The notes: generated by a model from the sequence alone, not told the origin. Shown: positions 28,928 through 37,320, counted from the stretch's first letter. The stretch: 64,000 nt of DNA from Blautia sp. (GCA_017515325.1 JAFWGA010000043.1:62001-126000), one strand, 5' to 3'. Numbers and translations: made by a program.

Positions 28928-29935
28928 ATGACGGATACAATCATTATCCGTACCGAAGATCTGACCAAAGCCTACGGCACAAAGGTAGCTGTCAACCACC
29001 TCAGCCTCGAGATCAGGCGAGGTGAGATATTCGGGCTGCTCGGACCGAATGGTGCGGGAAAAACAACAACGATACTGATGCTTCTGGGGCTTACCGAGCC
29101 TACGCAGGGCAGGGCGCTGATCAACGGGTATGACTGCACAAGGCAATCCATGCAGGTCAAGCGAATCACCGGATATATGCCGGACAACGTCGGCTTTTAC
29201 AGTGACATGACAGGCCGGGAAAACCTCCGCTTTACGGCAAGACTGAACGGAATTCCGGAAAAAGAAATCGATCCCCTGATTGACAGGCTGATTGAAAAAG
29301 TCGGAATGACATACGCAGCGAACCAGAAAACGGGGACCTATTCAAAAGGCATGCGACAGAGACTTGGCATTGCGGATGTCCTGATCAAGGATCCGGCGGT
29401 CATTATTATGGATGAACCAACAGCCGGACTTGATCCGGAAGGAATGCGCGAGTTTTTAAGCCTGATCAAACAGCTGAGTGTGGAGGATGGAAAAACGATC
29501 CTGGTCTCCAGCCATCAGCTCTACCAGATTCAGCAGATCTGCGACAGGGTCGGTATCTTTGTGGATGGAAGCCTGATCGCGTGCGGCGGGATCGGCGAAC
29601 TGGGATCACAGATCGCGGCGAAGGGGCACTATACACTGGAGTTTTCAGCAGAGCCTTGTGACGACAGATTCCTGGGATTCCTGAAGGAACTGGATGGGAT
29701 TACCGGGATATCCAGGAGAGACAATACTTTTGTGATCAGTTCCTCCAAAGATCTGCGCACCGAAATCACAAGGTTCCTCGGAACGAATGAGTATAAACTG
29801 CTGCATATGCATCAGAAGGGCGGGGATCTTGACGAGATCTACCGTGTCTATTTTGAGGAAGCTGAAAAAGAAGGAGATGAGAACCATGACAAGAGCGGCA
29901 GCAGGAAGCACCGTTTCAGCCACAGAGGAGCATGA
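28928..29935 (+). CDS. ABC exporter ATP-binding protein
   Basis: 336-residue ATPase of the ABC-2 type. Walker A GLLGPNGAGKTTT, signature YSKGMRQRLG, Walker B VIIMDEPTAGLDPEG and switch His in SSHQL are all present; the last ~100 residues are the extra C-terminal domain typical of bacitracin/NatA-type exporters. ATG 28928 lies about 8 nt after GGCAGGAG. The gene overlaps the permease gene by 50 nt, which implies coupling. Substrate unknown. Confidence 0.92.
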   Translation: MTDTIIIRTEDLTKAYGTKVAVNHLSLEIRRGEIFGLLGPNGAGKTTTILMLLGLTEPTQGRALINGYDCTRQSMQVKRITGYMPDNVGFYSDMTGRENLRFTARLNGIPEKEIDPLIDRLIEKVGMTYAANQKTGTYSKGMRQRLGIADVLIKDPAVIIMDEPTAGLDPEGMREFLSLIKQLSVEDGKTILVSSHQLYQIQQICDRVGIFVDGSLIACGGIGELGSQIAAKGHYTLEFSAEPCDDRFLGFLKELDGITGISRRDNTFVISSSKDLRTEITRFLGTNEYKLLHMHQKGGDLDEIYRVYFEEAEKEGDENHDKSGSRKHRFSHRGA

Positions 29936-30920
29936 GCGCAGGAGCATCCGCTACCACAGTCTGAGGGCGCTTTACCGGAAGGAAATGGCGGATCATGTGA
30001 CCAGCAAAAGGTTCATCATTATTCTGATCCTCGTAATCGCGATGACGATCGCAAGCGTATACGGCGCGGTTACAGGAATCAAGAGCGCGATTATGAATGC
30101 TGCCGTGGATAAGAATGCTTCATTTGACGCGAGCTATATGTTTCTCAAACTGTTTACCACCGGCGGAAGTTCCATTCCGTCATATATGTCACTGATCGCG
30201 CTGATCGGTCCGTTCATTGGGTTAATCCTCGGATTTGACTCGATCAACGCGGAGAAAAACAACGGCACATTGAACCGGCTGGTATCTCAGCCGATTTACA
30301 GAGATGCCATCATTATCGGCAAATTTCTGGCATCCTCGACACTGATCGTGGTCATGGTTCTGAGCACAGGCATTGCAGTCGGATGCGCAGGTTTCCTGGC
30401 GTCCGGCATACGGCCGTCAGGCGAAGAGCTTGTCCGGGTTCTGATCTATCTGCTTTATACGATCGTATATATATGCTTTTGGCTGGCCATGGCAATGCTG
30501 TTTTCGGTTTTCACCAGGCACGCGGCAACATCGGCACTTGCTTCGATCGCACTCTGGCTCTTTTTTGCCATCTTTATGAGCCTTCTGGCAGGCATTATTG
30601 CGAATGCGGTCTACCCGGTCAATACAGAGTATGAACAGGCGGTCAACGCATTGAACAATTACAATCTGAACCTGAATCTGAACAGAATCTCTCCCTACTA
30701 TCTGTATTCAGAAGCCGGTTCCGTTCTGATGAACCCGGCAACCCGGGCGATCAACGCTGTATCATTTGCACAGCTGGTCGGCGCACTGAGCAGCTACCTG
30801 CCGGTTGGACAAAGCCTGCTTCTGGTCTGGCCGCATCTGGTTGGTCTGCTTGCCCTTTCCTTCGCGGCATTTACGATCTCGTATGTCGGCTTCATGAGAC
30901 AGGAAGTGCGAGGAAACTAA
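29886..30920 (+). CDS. ABC-2 type permease
   Basis: 345 residues with six hydrophobic segments: one at about residue 45 (FIIILILVIAMTIASVYGAV), a large extracellular part, and five more toward the end. ABC-2 features include LILGFDSINAEKNNGTLNRLVSQPIYRDAIIIGKF. The start follows AAGGAGATG and lies inside the ATPase gene. With the ATPase and NEW3 protein it forms a three-gene exporter operon ending at a terminator 28 nt beyond the stop. Confidence 0.9.
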   Translation: MTRAAAGSTVSATEEHERRSIRYHSLRALYRKEMADHVTSKRFIIILILVIAMTIASVYGAVTGIKSAIMNAAVDKNASFDASYMFLKLFTTGGSSIPSYMSLIALIGPFIGLILGFDSINAEKNNGTLNRLVSQPIYRDAIIIGKFLASSTLIVVMVLSTGIAVGCAGFLASGIRPSGEELVRVLIYLLYTIVYICFWLAMAMLFSVFTRHAATSALASIALWLFFAIFMSLLAGIIANAVYPVNTEYEQAVNALNNYNLNLNLNRISPYYLYSEAGSVLMNPATRAINAVSFAQLVGALSSYLPVGQSLLLVWPHLVGLLALSFAAFTISYVGFMRQEVRGN

Positions 30921-30947
30921 AGAGAAAGACATAAAACATGGGAAAAA

Positions 30948-30975
30948 GCCAGCAGAGCAATCTGCTGGCTTTCTC
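30948..30975 (+). terminator. Terminator of the NEW3-ABC operon
   Basis: GCCAGCAGA pairs with TCTGCTGGC around GCAA, followed by TTTCTC. Confidence 0.85.
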
Positions 30976-30994
30976 TCGTCCGATACAGCATCTG

Positions 30995-31186
30995 TTACGC
31001 TATCGACAAGACCATCTCGATTTCTTCTGTCAGATAAAACGATCTTCCCGTTTCTTCACTGAATCGGAACGCTTCGGTCACATCCTGATCTACCGTTACT
31101 CCGACATAAGAATATGGCAGAGAACGAAAACAATCAAAATGCGCTTTTCTTGCATAACAGCGCATGTCTAACATGTGTGATGACAT
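30995..31186 (-). pseudogene. Fragment of a CatA-like acetyltransferase
   Basis: The 63 codons resemble the N-terminus of chloramphenicol-acetyltransferase-like proteins (RKAHFDCFRSLPYSYVGVT, VDQDVTEAF). The family needs about 210 residues with a C-terminal catalytic His; all of that is missing, so it cannot work. It lies 16 nt beyond gatD's stop on the same strand, with a fair ribosome site. Confidence 0.5.
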
Positions 31187-31202
31187 TTCTTTACACTCCC
31201 AA

Positions 31203-31952
31203 TCATCTTTTCGTACTTTTTTTGTTCTTGCAAAACCGATTTACGATATACCTGTTTGCTTCTTTTTCCTGCGTATCATCCAGTGCCTCAAGCTGGGTGA
31301 TACCATATTTCCTTTCCAGTGCGCTACGCAAAAGCCTGTCGCATACATGAGGATTTTTGGGCAGCAACGGTCCATGCAGATAGGTTCCTGTCACATTTTT
31401 GTACAGAACTCCCTCCTCCTGATCCTCTCCATTGTTTCCAAACCCATACAAAACCTTTCCAAAAGGACGGTTCTTCCCGATGAATGTCCTGCCCCCATGG
31501 TTTTCAAATCCCGTGATCTCAAAGGGAAGCTCCTCATTTTTCAGAACGATATTGGATATCAGCCTTGGCGCTTTCTGTACCGTATAAAGATCCACCAAAG
31601 AAAGCCCCTCTATTCTTTCCCCTTCAATCTCATAATAATGTCCCAGAAGCTGATATCCGCCGCAGACAGCCAGCACGGTGCCACCGTCCTCAACGTAGCT
31701 GTGAAAATCTTCCCGAATTTTGCGCAGCTCACTACCGACAATCCTCTGCTCCCTGTCGGAACCTCCTCCCAGCAACAAAATATCGAGAGATGAGAAGTCA
31801 ATCTTATCCCCCTGGTTATATTCTTTTGTTTCCACATCTATCCCGCGCCAGACACAGCGCATGACCATACACTGCACATTTCCTCTGTCTCCGTACAGAT
31901 TCAGAAGATCAGGGTATAGATGACCGATTCGCAATTTCACAGTTCCATCCAT
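31203..31952 (-). CDS. gatD: Lipid II isoglutaminyl synthase, glutaminase subunit GatD
   Basis: Releases ammonia from glutamine for amidation of D-glutamate in lipid II. 249 residues, class I amidotransferase of the CobB/CobQ type: nucleophile Cys in AVCGGYQLLG (about residue 97) and His in GTYLHGPLL. Substrate-site sequence NLYGDRGN is conserved. It lies 15 nt below murT, its obligate partner, with GAGAGGA before the start. Confidence 0.93.
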   Translation of the reverse strand: MDGTVKLRIGHLYPDLLNLYGDRGNVQCMVMRCVWRGIDVETKEYNQGDKIDFSSLDILLLGGGSDREQRIVGSELRKIREDFHSYVEDGGTVLAVCGGYQLLGHYYEIEGERIEGLSLVDLYTVQKAPRLISNIVLKNEELPFEITGFENHGGRTFIGKNRPFGKVLYGFGNNGEDQEEGVLYKNVTGTYLHGPLLPKNPHVCDRLLRSALERKYGITQLEALDDTQEKEANRYIVNRFCKNKKSTKR

Positions 31953-31967
31953 ATGATCCTCTCCCTT

Positions 31968-33362
31968 TCAGGTTCTGTTAAAGATATGACACAGCTTTGC
32001 CTTCCGCTTCAACATCTGGTGAACCTCAAAAAGCGCTGTATAATTGACGAGGACATAGAGGGGATCGCTGCTCTGAGCCAATCCTGATTCCACCGCGCTT
32101 TTGCTGTTCTCTTCCACTTTCACAGGAATACCAACATATTTAAAACGGAGTACCAGATCCAAAGCCCTTATCCCGCTGACCGTAATCGATCTGACACTTT
32201 CATCTGAAAGCCTGTCAAAATCCACATCCCACAGCCAGGAGATATCTGTTCCGTCCTGATCATTGTCATTAATGACAATGACAAGATTTTTGGGAGCTTT
32301 ATCCTCCAGGACTGCAGTAATGTTTTGATTAAAGCCTGCCGGATTTTTGGCCAGATGCAAAACCACCTTTCTTCCTTTAATGATAAACGCTTCTCCTCTG
32401 CCAAACTGAGGATGATACCGGCTTACAAGCTGCTGCACAGTAACGGCAGCGGTTTCCCTCCGGCCAGCCTCAGATAAGGCACTCCAGACGGCCAATATAT
32501 TATAGGCCTGATAAAACCCAGACAAACCGGTCCTGACCGTATGCCCGTCTATCATAAAGCAGAGTCCTTGTTCCGTCATAATCCCGGATGCTTCATAATC
32601 CGGGTTCGGCCGGGATAATCCACACCTGGGGCAATGCCACATCCCCATCTGGCTATAGTGATACCAGTCATAAGTAAGCAATGTCCCACAAGATTTACAG
32701 AATCTACCCTCCCGGATCTCCCCGGTTCCTGTTTCCCCACTGCCAGATGTTTTTTCACTGATCCCATAGGTTACATAGGGATGTCCACTTTGCCTGGCCA
32801 GATATACAGAAAGCGGATCATCCGCGTTCACGATCAGTTTTATCTCCGGTACAGTGTCGATGGCATTTCCCAGTTTTTCCATAATGGTATCAATCTCCCC
32901 ATATCTGTCAAGCTGATCGCGGAACAGATTGGTGAGTATCAGATAATCGGGTCTGACAAGGGGAAAAAGCTGTACGGCAGCGGCTTCGTCAATTTCCAGA
33001 CAGGCATACCCGGCATCCAGTCTGCCAATATGATCCGCTGCCTGGGCAAAAGCCGTCATGATCCCGTTAACCATATTGGCTCCCATCCGGTTGCATACCA
33101 CCCTCTCTCCCTGCTCCTCCAGCAGGAAGCAAAGCAGGTTGTTGGTGGTCGTTTTTCCATTTGTCCCACACACTGCAAAGGTCTTTTCTTTTATCTGTGA
33201 GGACAACAAAGCCAGGATAGACGGTGAAATGTCAATGGCTGCCTTTCCTGGCAATGAGGTTCCCTGTCTGCCCATCAAATGAAGACCTTTGTCCAAAGCC
33301 TTTGCCGCGTTCACTGAGAGGATATCCCGTATGGCCGGCTTTACTTTTCTATTCTCTTTCAT
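31968..33362 (-). CDS. murT: Lipid II isoglutaminyl synthase, MurT subunit
   Basis: ATP-dependent subunit that activates the alpha-carboxylate of D-Glu in lipid II. 464 residues: Mur-ligase ATP loop CGTNGKTTTNN, then a zinc ribbon inserted in the central domain (CKSCG and CPRCG), a MurT hallmark, and the C-terminal DUF1727 domain. Paired with gatD. A long leader with promoter, hairpins and an attenuator lies upstream. Confidence 0.94.
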   Translation of the reverse strand: MKENRKVKPAIRDILSVNAAKALDKGLHLMGRQGTSLPGKAAIDISPSILALLSSQIKEKTFAVCGTNGKTTTNNLLCFLLEEQGERVVCNRMGANMVNGIMTAFAQAADHIGRLDAGYACLEIDEAAAVQLFPLVRPDYLILTNLFRDQLDRYGEIDTIMEKLGNAIDTVPEIKLIVNADDPLSVYLARQSGHPYVTYGISEKTSGSGETGTGEIREGRFCKSCGTLLTYDWYHYSQMGMWHCPRCGLSRPNPDYEASGIMTEQGLCFMIDGHTVRTGLSGFYQAYNILAVWSALSEAGRRETAAVTVQQLVSRYHPQFGRGEAFIIKGRKVVLHLAKNPAGFNQNITAVLEDKAPKNLVIVINDNDQDGTDISWLWDVDFDRLSDESVRSITVSGIRALDLVLRFKYVGIPVKVEENSKSAVESGLAQSSDPLYVLVNYTALFEVHQMLKRKAKLCHIFNRT

Positions 33363-33394
33363 GGTGTTTTCCTGTTGATCTGAATCATCTGTTC

Positions 33395-33500
33395 AGGTTT
33401 CCCGTTACATCGCCAACTGACGGCGCTGAGTGCCGGTGGCACTCGTTTAGCGCCGACCGAGTCGGAAGACGAGACCAACGCGGCAGATGCTTGCGAAGAC
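33395..33500 (+). repeat. Hairpin repeat (family H)
   Basis: ACATCGCCAACTGACGGCGCT, then GTGCCGGTGGCAC and AGCGCCGACC form a stem-loop, followed by GACGAGACC. The segment at about 25905-25955 (CAGTGGCACGCGTTCAGC) has the same arrangement, and 23900-23920 carries only the first part. It stands between the murT attenuator and murT. Function unknown. Confidence 0.45.
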
Positions 33501-33541
33501 AAGTCAGAGGGCGGAGGGCTTCATATGCAAAAAAAGAAAAA

Positions 33542-33579
33542 GGCGCCTCAGGTCATAAAAGGATAAGACCTGAGACGCC
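33542..33579 (-). terminator. Attenuator hairpin in the murT leader
   Basis: GGCGTCTCAGGTC pairs with GACCTGAGGCGCC and is followed by a T-rich tract on the minus strand (complement of 33531-33541). It stands between the promoter at 33660-33688 and murT. Its base and upstream ACAAT resemble the asnB attenuator. A further hairpin (AGCTGTGATGTC with GACATCACAG) lies earlier in the leader, at about 33627-33658. Confidence 0.75.
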
Positions 33580-33659
33580 ATTGTCTCTTCTGCCATATAT
33601 AGCAAGCGCACAAAATTACTATAGAAGCTCCTGTGATGTCCGCGTTGACATCACAGCTT

Positions 33660-33688
33660 ATTTTACCTCCGGTTGTCAACCATGTCAA
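33660..33688 (-). promoter_or_regulatory. Promoter of murT-gatD
   Basis: TTGACA (complement of 33683-33688) and TAAAAT (complement of 33660-33665), 17-bp spacer; gives a leader of about 290 nt. Confidence 0.7.
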
Positions 33689-33766
33689 GTCAGACAATTA
33701 TCACCTTTTCTGGCTCTGAGAAGAGAGCCGTTTTCCCTCCACTCTGAAAAGCAGCACATATTCTGT

Positions 33767-34501
33767 TTATTCTGCTCTATCGCAGTAAATCTGAATTGCA
33801 TGATCTACGAATTCTGCGGTACCTTCACCGCCATACTCATCGATATTCTTCGTAAAATCGCCGCCACCGGAATACATCTTTCCTAACCCTCTCAGAATCC
33901 TGTTAGAGCAGGTGTACATGTTTTCGGTTATATAATCCTGTATCCTTTTCACAAGGCCCTGCGCCTCAGGTGATGCCGGATCCATATTTCTCATCTCCCC
34001 AACTTCCTTGAAAAGCAGCATGAATCTATCAGCCAGAAGTTTCTCCTCTTCCTTGGTCCGATTCTTCTGTTTTTCTTCCATTTCCTTATATTCCGGTGTG
34101 TTTCCATAAAGCTCTTTCGCTCTTTTGGAATACTCATCCAGCTTACTTCGATCAAAAGCCTTAAAATCCATATGCTTCACTCCTAACATTTTTATTCCAA
34201 GCGCAAAGCTCATCAGATTTTCAATATGCTCCTTCTTTAACTGAAGCAGCTCGATCTGTTGCTCTAATGCTTTGCTTCTGTCAAAATCAGGGCTGTTTAT
34301 GATTTCCTTGATATCTTTCAAAGGAAACTCCAATTCACGAAACAGTAAGATGTGCTGAAGGCGTTCCAGGTCAGTATTGTCATACAATCTGTAACCCGCA
34401 TCGGTGTATCCCGTCGGATGCAGAAGACCGATCCTGTCATAATATTGCAGAGTGCGTATACTCACTCCGGCAAGCTCGCTCACCTCATGTACTGTCATCA
34501 T
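33767..34501 (-). CDS. MerR-family regulator with TipAS-type effector domain
   Basis: 244 residues. The N-terminal winged helix-turn-helix (TVHEVSELAGVSIRTLQYYDRIGLLHP) is a textbook MerR reading head, followed by a coiled-coil dimer helix (about 80-110). Residues about 125-244 match the TipAS fold that binds thiopeptide-like drugs in TipAL. Such proteins bend over-long promoters to activate them. Its own promoter has the diagnostic 19-bp spacer with a dyad, so it probably controls itself. No drug exporter adjoins it. Two consecutive ATGs are possible starts. Confidence 0.92.
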   Translation of the reverse strand: MMTVHEVSELAGVSIRTLQYYDRIGLLHPTGYTDAGYRLYDNTDLERLQHILLFRELEFPLKDIKEIINSPDFDRSKALEQQIELLQLKKEHIENLMSFALGIKMLGVKHMDFKAFDRSKLDEYSKRAKELYGNTPEYKEMEEKQKNRTKEEEKLLADRFMLLFKEVGEMRNMDPASPEAQGLVKRIQDYITENMYTCSNRILRGLGKMYSGGGDFTKNIDEYGGEGTAEFVDHAIQIYCDRAE

Positions 34502-34531
34502 TGGCGTATCCTCCCCTCACTTGGTAATGTT

Positions 34532-34562
34532 AATATAAACTATTACGTAACGTAGGAGTCAA
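34532..34562 (-). promoter_or_regulatory. MerR-type promoter/operator of the TipAS regulator
   Basis: TTGACT (complement of 34557-34562) and TATATT (complement of 34532-34537) are 19 bp apart, the over-long spacing of MerR targets. Across the spacer (34539-34559) lies the dyad ACT-N2-TACGT-N-ACGTA-N2-AGT. Confidence 0.75.
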
Positions 34563-34625
34563 TACTTTTTTTCAAGATTTTTCAGCTCGACCACATTTAA
34601 TTATGTCGTATAATAAAAGAATTAT

Positions 34626-34720
34626 AGTAAACGAACATAATGTTTGCATTTTGGTTCGTTTACTGCGCCGAATTTACGCCGCTTCAAGCGGCATGATTCC
34701 GCAGTAAATTCGTGCGCATA
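34626..34720 (+). repeat. Palindromic dispersed repeat (family P, copy c, most complete)
   Basis: A left inverted repeat AGTAAACGAAC/GTTCGTTTACT is followed by a nested structure: TGCGC and GAATTTAC arms closing over the palindrome GCCGCTTCAAGCGGC, ending GTAAATTCGTGCGCA. Related copies are at 6885, 27101 and 37247. Confidence 0.75.
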
Positions 34721-34766
34721 CTATATTTTTTATAAAAAAGTGCCTGCGGCACATCAACTCCCCCTG

Positions 34767-34786
34767 CCCCCTCATTCATGAGGGGG
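34767..34786. terminator. Strong GC hairpin, possible terminator
   Basis: CCCCCTCAT and ATGAGGGGG with two bases between, then TTGTTTC on the plus strand. No plus-strand gene ends here, so it may belong to a lost element. Confidence 0.4.
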
Positions 34787-34821
34787 TTGTTTCTTGCGTC
34801 ACTTTCTTCTATAATCCTCTT

Positions 34822-34968
34822 ATGAATATCCTACAAGAAATTTTTTCAGACCATTATATAGAGAGGATACTTTTTCATCTTCGATTTCCTTTCTGGATCT
34901 TTTTGAGCAGTGCGGTTCCTTTATTGATGCTTATTGGAAGAGACTGTGTTATCCATTCGAGTCTGTAG
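34822..34968 (+). pseudogene. Possible transposase N-terminal scrap
   Basis: Behind a promoter-like TTGTTT-N17-TATAAT (ending 34814) stands a 48-codon frame starting MNILQEIFSDHYIERI. Its start recalls IS91-type transposases of Clostridia, but only about 15 residues look alike and the rest does not. Low confidence. Confidence 0.25.
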
Positions 34969-35256
34969 GCCAGAAAGCAAAAACCATATTCTGTCCGTAG
35001 GCGTAACGATATTCTCATTGATTTTCTCCATAGCCGAAAAATATCCTTTCCGCAGTGATCCACAGGTTTCGATCAGGGATATCTGCTTTCCATCCGGCAG
35101 ATTCTCTGCGGAAATGTCTGAATCTGCCTGGCAAAGGCACCGAAATAAATGCCCCGTTGCATCAATGAGCTCCACATCAGCCGCTGCCGAAATAGCATCC
35201 AGCAGTTTCTTTGTATTTCCGTGATGCTTCGAATAATATGCGATTGCTGTTTTCAT
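34921..35256 (-). pseudogene. Flavodoxin-domain pseudogene
   Basis: Starts like a flavodoxin (MKTAIAYYSKHHGNTKKLLDA), with the FMN-phosphate loop intact, and later shows NLPDGKQISLIETCGSLRKGY. Between these the frame reads nonsense, but the next frame gives GIYFGAFARQIQTF, the expected middle. So a deletion after LIDA shifted the frame and a second indel restored it. The C-terminal third is also missing. An AGGTACT-type ribosome site precedes the ATG. Confidence 0.7.
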
Positions 35257-35385
35257 AGAGTACCTCCGTCCCCCTGTCTTGTCAGAATGTGGAAACCTGA
35301 GAGACACAACACCGGGAAAAGCAGAGGATTGAGGCTTATGTGACAGACAGTTATGATCTGACACCAAAGGGGATCTTTGACGGGT

Positions 35386-36750
35386 TTACATCCGGCATCC
35401 GTGAATTGTCCGGCTGATCTCCTCCATCCTTTTATCATCCAGCCTGTAGAAAACGCGGAAAACGATATAGGCAGCAATAAGAAGCAGAATTGAGGGAATG
35501 GTCATCCACATACGAAGCCCGGTCAGGGTGGCTGCCGTCTGGGAGGCAGCTTCCGTGTCCAGGGAAATCAGCCTGATGACTACACCTGCCAGGAAAACAG
35601 CTATGCCGGAAGCCAGCTTGACGGTAAAGGTCTGCATGGAAAAGATCACGGATTCTTCACGGGACCCGTTCCTGACTTCTCCATAGTCCACTGAATCGGA
35701 CAGGAAAATCGTGAGCAGGACATTGAGAACACCATATCCGGCATATATGATCAGGGAAGGCAGCAGCAGGATCATCCAGCTGACGGTTTTATGGACATTG
35801 GTAAGGGCACATAGCAGCAGCAGGACATAGCCCAGGATCTGAAAGACAATACCATAACGGAACATCTTCAGCTTGTCAGTTCTGGTCAGCAGGGCAGGAA
35901 CGAAGGCCATCAGGATGACCTGCCCGCTGAAGCCGACTGCGGTGAAGAGACTGTAGGTGCTGCTGTCCCCGATATCGTACTGACAGAAATAAAGCATCAG
36001 GTTTCCGACAATATTCAGCTCCATGTAGACCATGATAATAGCGGAGACGACGGTGAGTGCCTGGTCGTTTCGAAGAAGGGAAGAGAACATATCTCTGATC
36101 CCGGGAGCTTTCATCTCCTCCACCCGCCGTTCCGGAACATTAAGAACAAAAACCAGTTCCGCCAGGACGAAAAACACGGCGATCATCATCGCCCACCAAC
36201 GATAGCCGATCCTCCAGTGGCCGGCCACGGCACCGCCGCTGAGCACAGGAACGACGATGGTGGTCAAGACGGCGGGCACAGCATCTCCGATCCCGGAACA
36301 GGCCCGGGCCAGGGAAGAGAGCTGTTCACGATCCGGACCTGGGGAAGTGATAGCCGGGATCATAGACCAGAAGGGGATATCCATCAGGGTATAGGTCACA
36401 CCCCAGATCAGGTAAAATATGGTCAGCCAGGCTCTTGCCGCTCCGTCCCCCATTTCGGGTACGGCGAAAAGAGCGTAAGTGACGATGGCATTGAAGACAG
36501 TGCCGGTAAAGATCCACGGACGAAACCTTCCCCATCGGGAACGGGTTTTGGCGACAACTATGCCCATGACAGGGTCATTTATTGCGTCAAAGACCCGGGC
36601 TGCCATCAGGACGGTACCGATAAAGACACTGTCCATACCGAGCTCCACATTGTAGTAATTCAGAATATAGGTCGACACAAGCATGTAGACGATATCCTTG
36701 CCGAAGGCACCTAACCCAAAGGCTGCTTTGTTTCTTGATGTCAGTTTCAT
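35386..36750 (-). CDS. Sugar:cation symporter, GPH (MelB-like) family
   Basis: 454-residue, twelve-helix transporter of glycosides, pentosides or hexuronides with Na+ or H+. The N-terminus (KAAFGLGAFGKDIVYMLVS), AINDPVMGIVVAKTRSRWGRFRPW (cation site Asp and the loop-2 motif) and YGVLNVLLTIFLSDSVDYGE are characteristic. No glycosidase gene accompanies it; a short C-terminal gene scrap of unknown family lies upstream at 37138-37242. Substrate unknown. Confidence 0.9.
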   Translation of the reverse strand: MKLTSRNKAAFGLGAFGKDIVYMLVSTYILNYYNVELGMDSVFIGTVLMAARVFDAINDPVMGIVVAKTRSRWGRFRPWIFTGTVFNAIVTYALFAVPEMGDGAARAWLTIFYLIWGVTYTLMDIPFWSMIPAITSPGPDREQLSSLARACSGIGDAVPAVLTTIVVPVLSGGAVAGHWRIGYRWWAMMIAVFFVLAELVFVLNVPERRVEEMKAPGIRDMFSSLLRNDQALTVVSAIIMVYMELNIVGNLMLYFCQYDIGDSSTYSLFTAVGFSGQVILMAFVPALLTRTDKLKMFRYGIVFQILGYVLLLLCALTNVHKTVSWMILLLPSLIIYAGYGVLNVLLTIFLSDSVDYGEVRNGSREESVIFSMQTFTVKLASGIAVFLAGVVIRLISLDTEAASQTAATLTGLRMWMTIPSILLLIAAYIVFRVFYRLDDKRMEEISRTIHGCRM

Positions 36751-37008
36751 AGTGAGTACCTCTTGTCTTTTTTTATTCTCCTGTTAAGCGAAAAGGCCTG
36801 CTTTCCAGGGTATTATCATAAGTGTTACATCACAAAATGCAGAAAGTCAAGCTTTTTACGAGTGGAATCTTTTCTGGAAAATCCTTTAGCTTTCTATATC
36901 TTCTGGACAGTTAAAAGTTCGTCAGTTCATCATGCACATGAGCGCAGATCCGGCAGTGAGACAGCATCCTCATGGCATAACAGAGAGCTGGACCTGGGAT
37001 AAAAACAG

Positions 37009-37115
37009 GGGCTGTGAAAAAGTTCCGTCCTGGCTTCTGCCCGTAACTGGACATGCCTGAAAAGCAGGCGTTCCAGCAGACGGGAAAGACAGGAATAAGA
37101 GTTTTTTCACAGCCC
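37009..37115. repeat. Candidate MITE (107 bp, 13-bp terminal inverted repeats)
   Basis: GGGCTGTGAAAAA at 37009-37021 and its exact complement at 37103-37115 bound a 107-bp non-coding unit. The ends look like those of IS elements, but no transposase is inside. No target-site duplication is clear. The rest of 36751-37137 holds no gene. Confidence 0.6.
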
Positions 37116-37137
37116 TATAATCTTCAGAACTGACCGG

Positions 37138-37242
37138 TCACTTTTCCAGTGCATCCGGGCCGAAGCTTTCCGGCAGGAGTTCTTCCAGTGTCATATCTTT
37201 TCGCACATAGCATATTACCGTACTATTGGGAGCATACAGAAT
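37138..37242 (-). pseudogene. C-terminal scrap of an unknown protein
   Basis: In frame to a TGA: VICYVRKDMTLEELLPESFG and PDALEK. Codon use looks genuine, but the frame is cut at its 5' side by palindromic repeat copy b. Family not recognised. Confidence 0.4.
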
Positions 37243-37246
37243 TATA

Positions 37247-37312
37247 GCAAACGACAAAGTAAACTTTACTTTGTCGTTTGCTGCGCCGGATTTGCGCCGC
37301 CTCTGGCGGCAT
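37247..37312 (+). repeat. Palindromic dispersed repeat (family P, copy b)
   Basis: GCAAACGACAAAGTAAA, one base, then its exact complement (37247-37281), followed by TGCGCCGGATTTGCGCCGCC and GGCGGCAT. Nearly identical palindrome to copy a. It separates two gene scraps. Confidence 0.75.
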
Positions 37313-37320
37313 ATTTCCTA

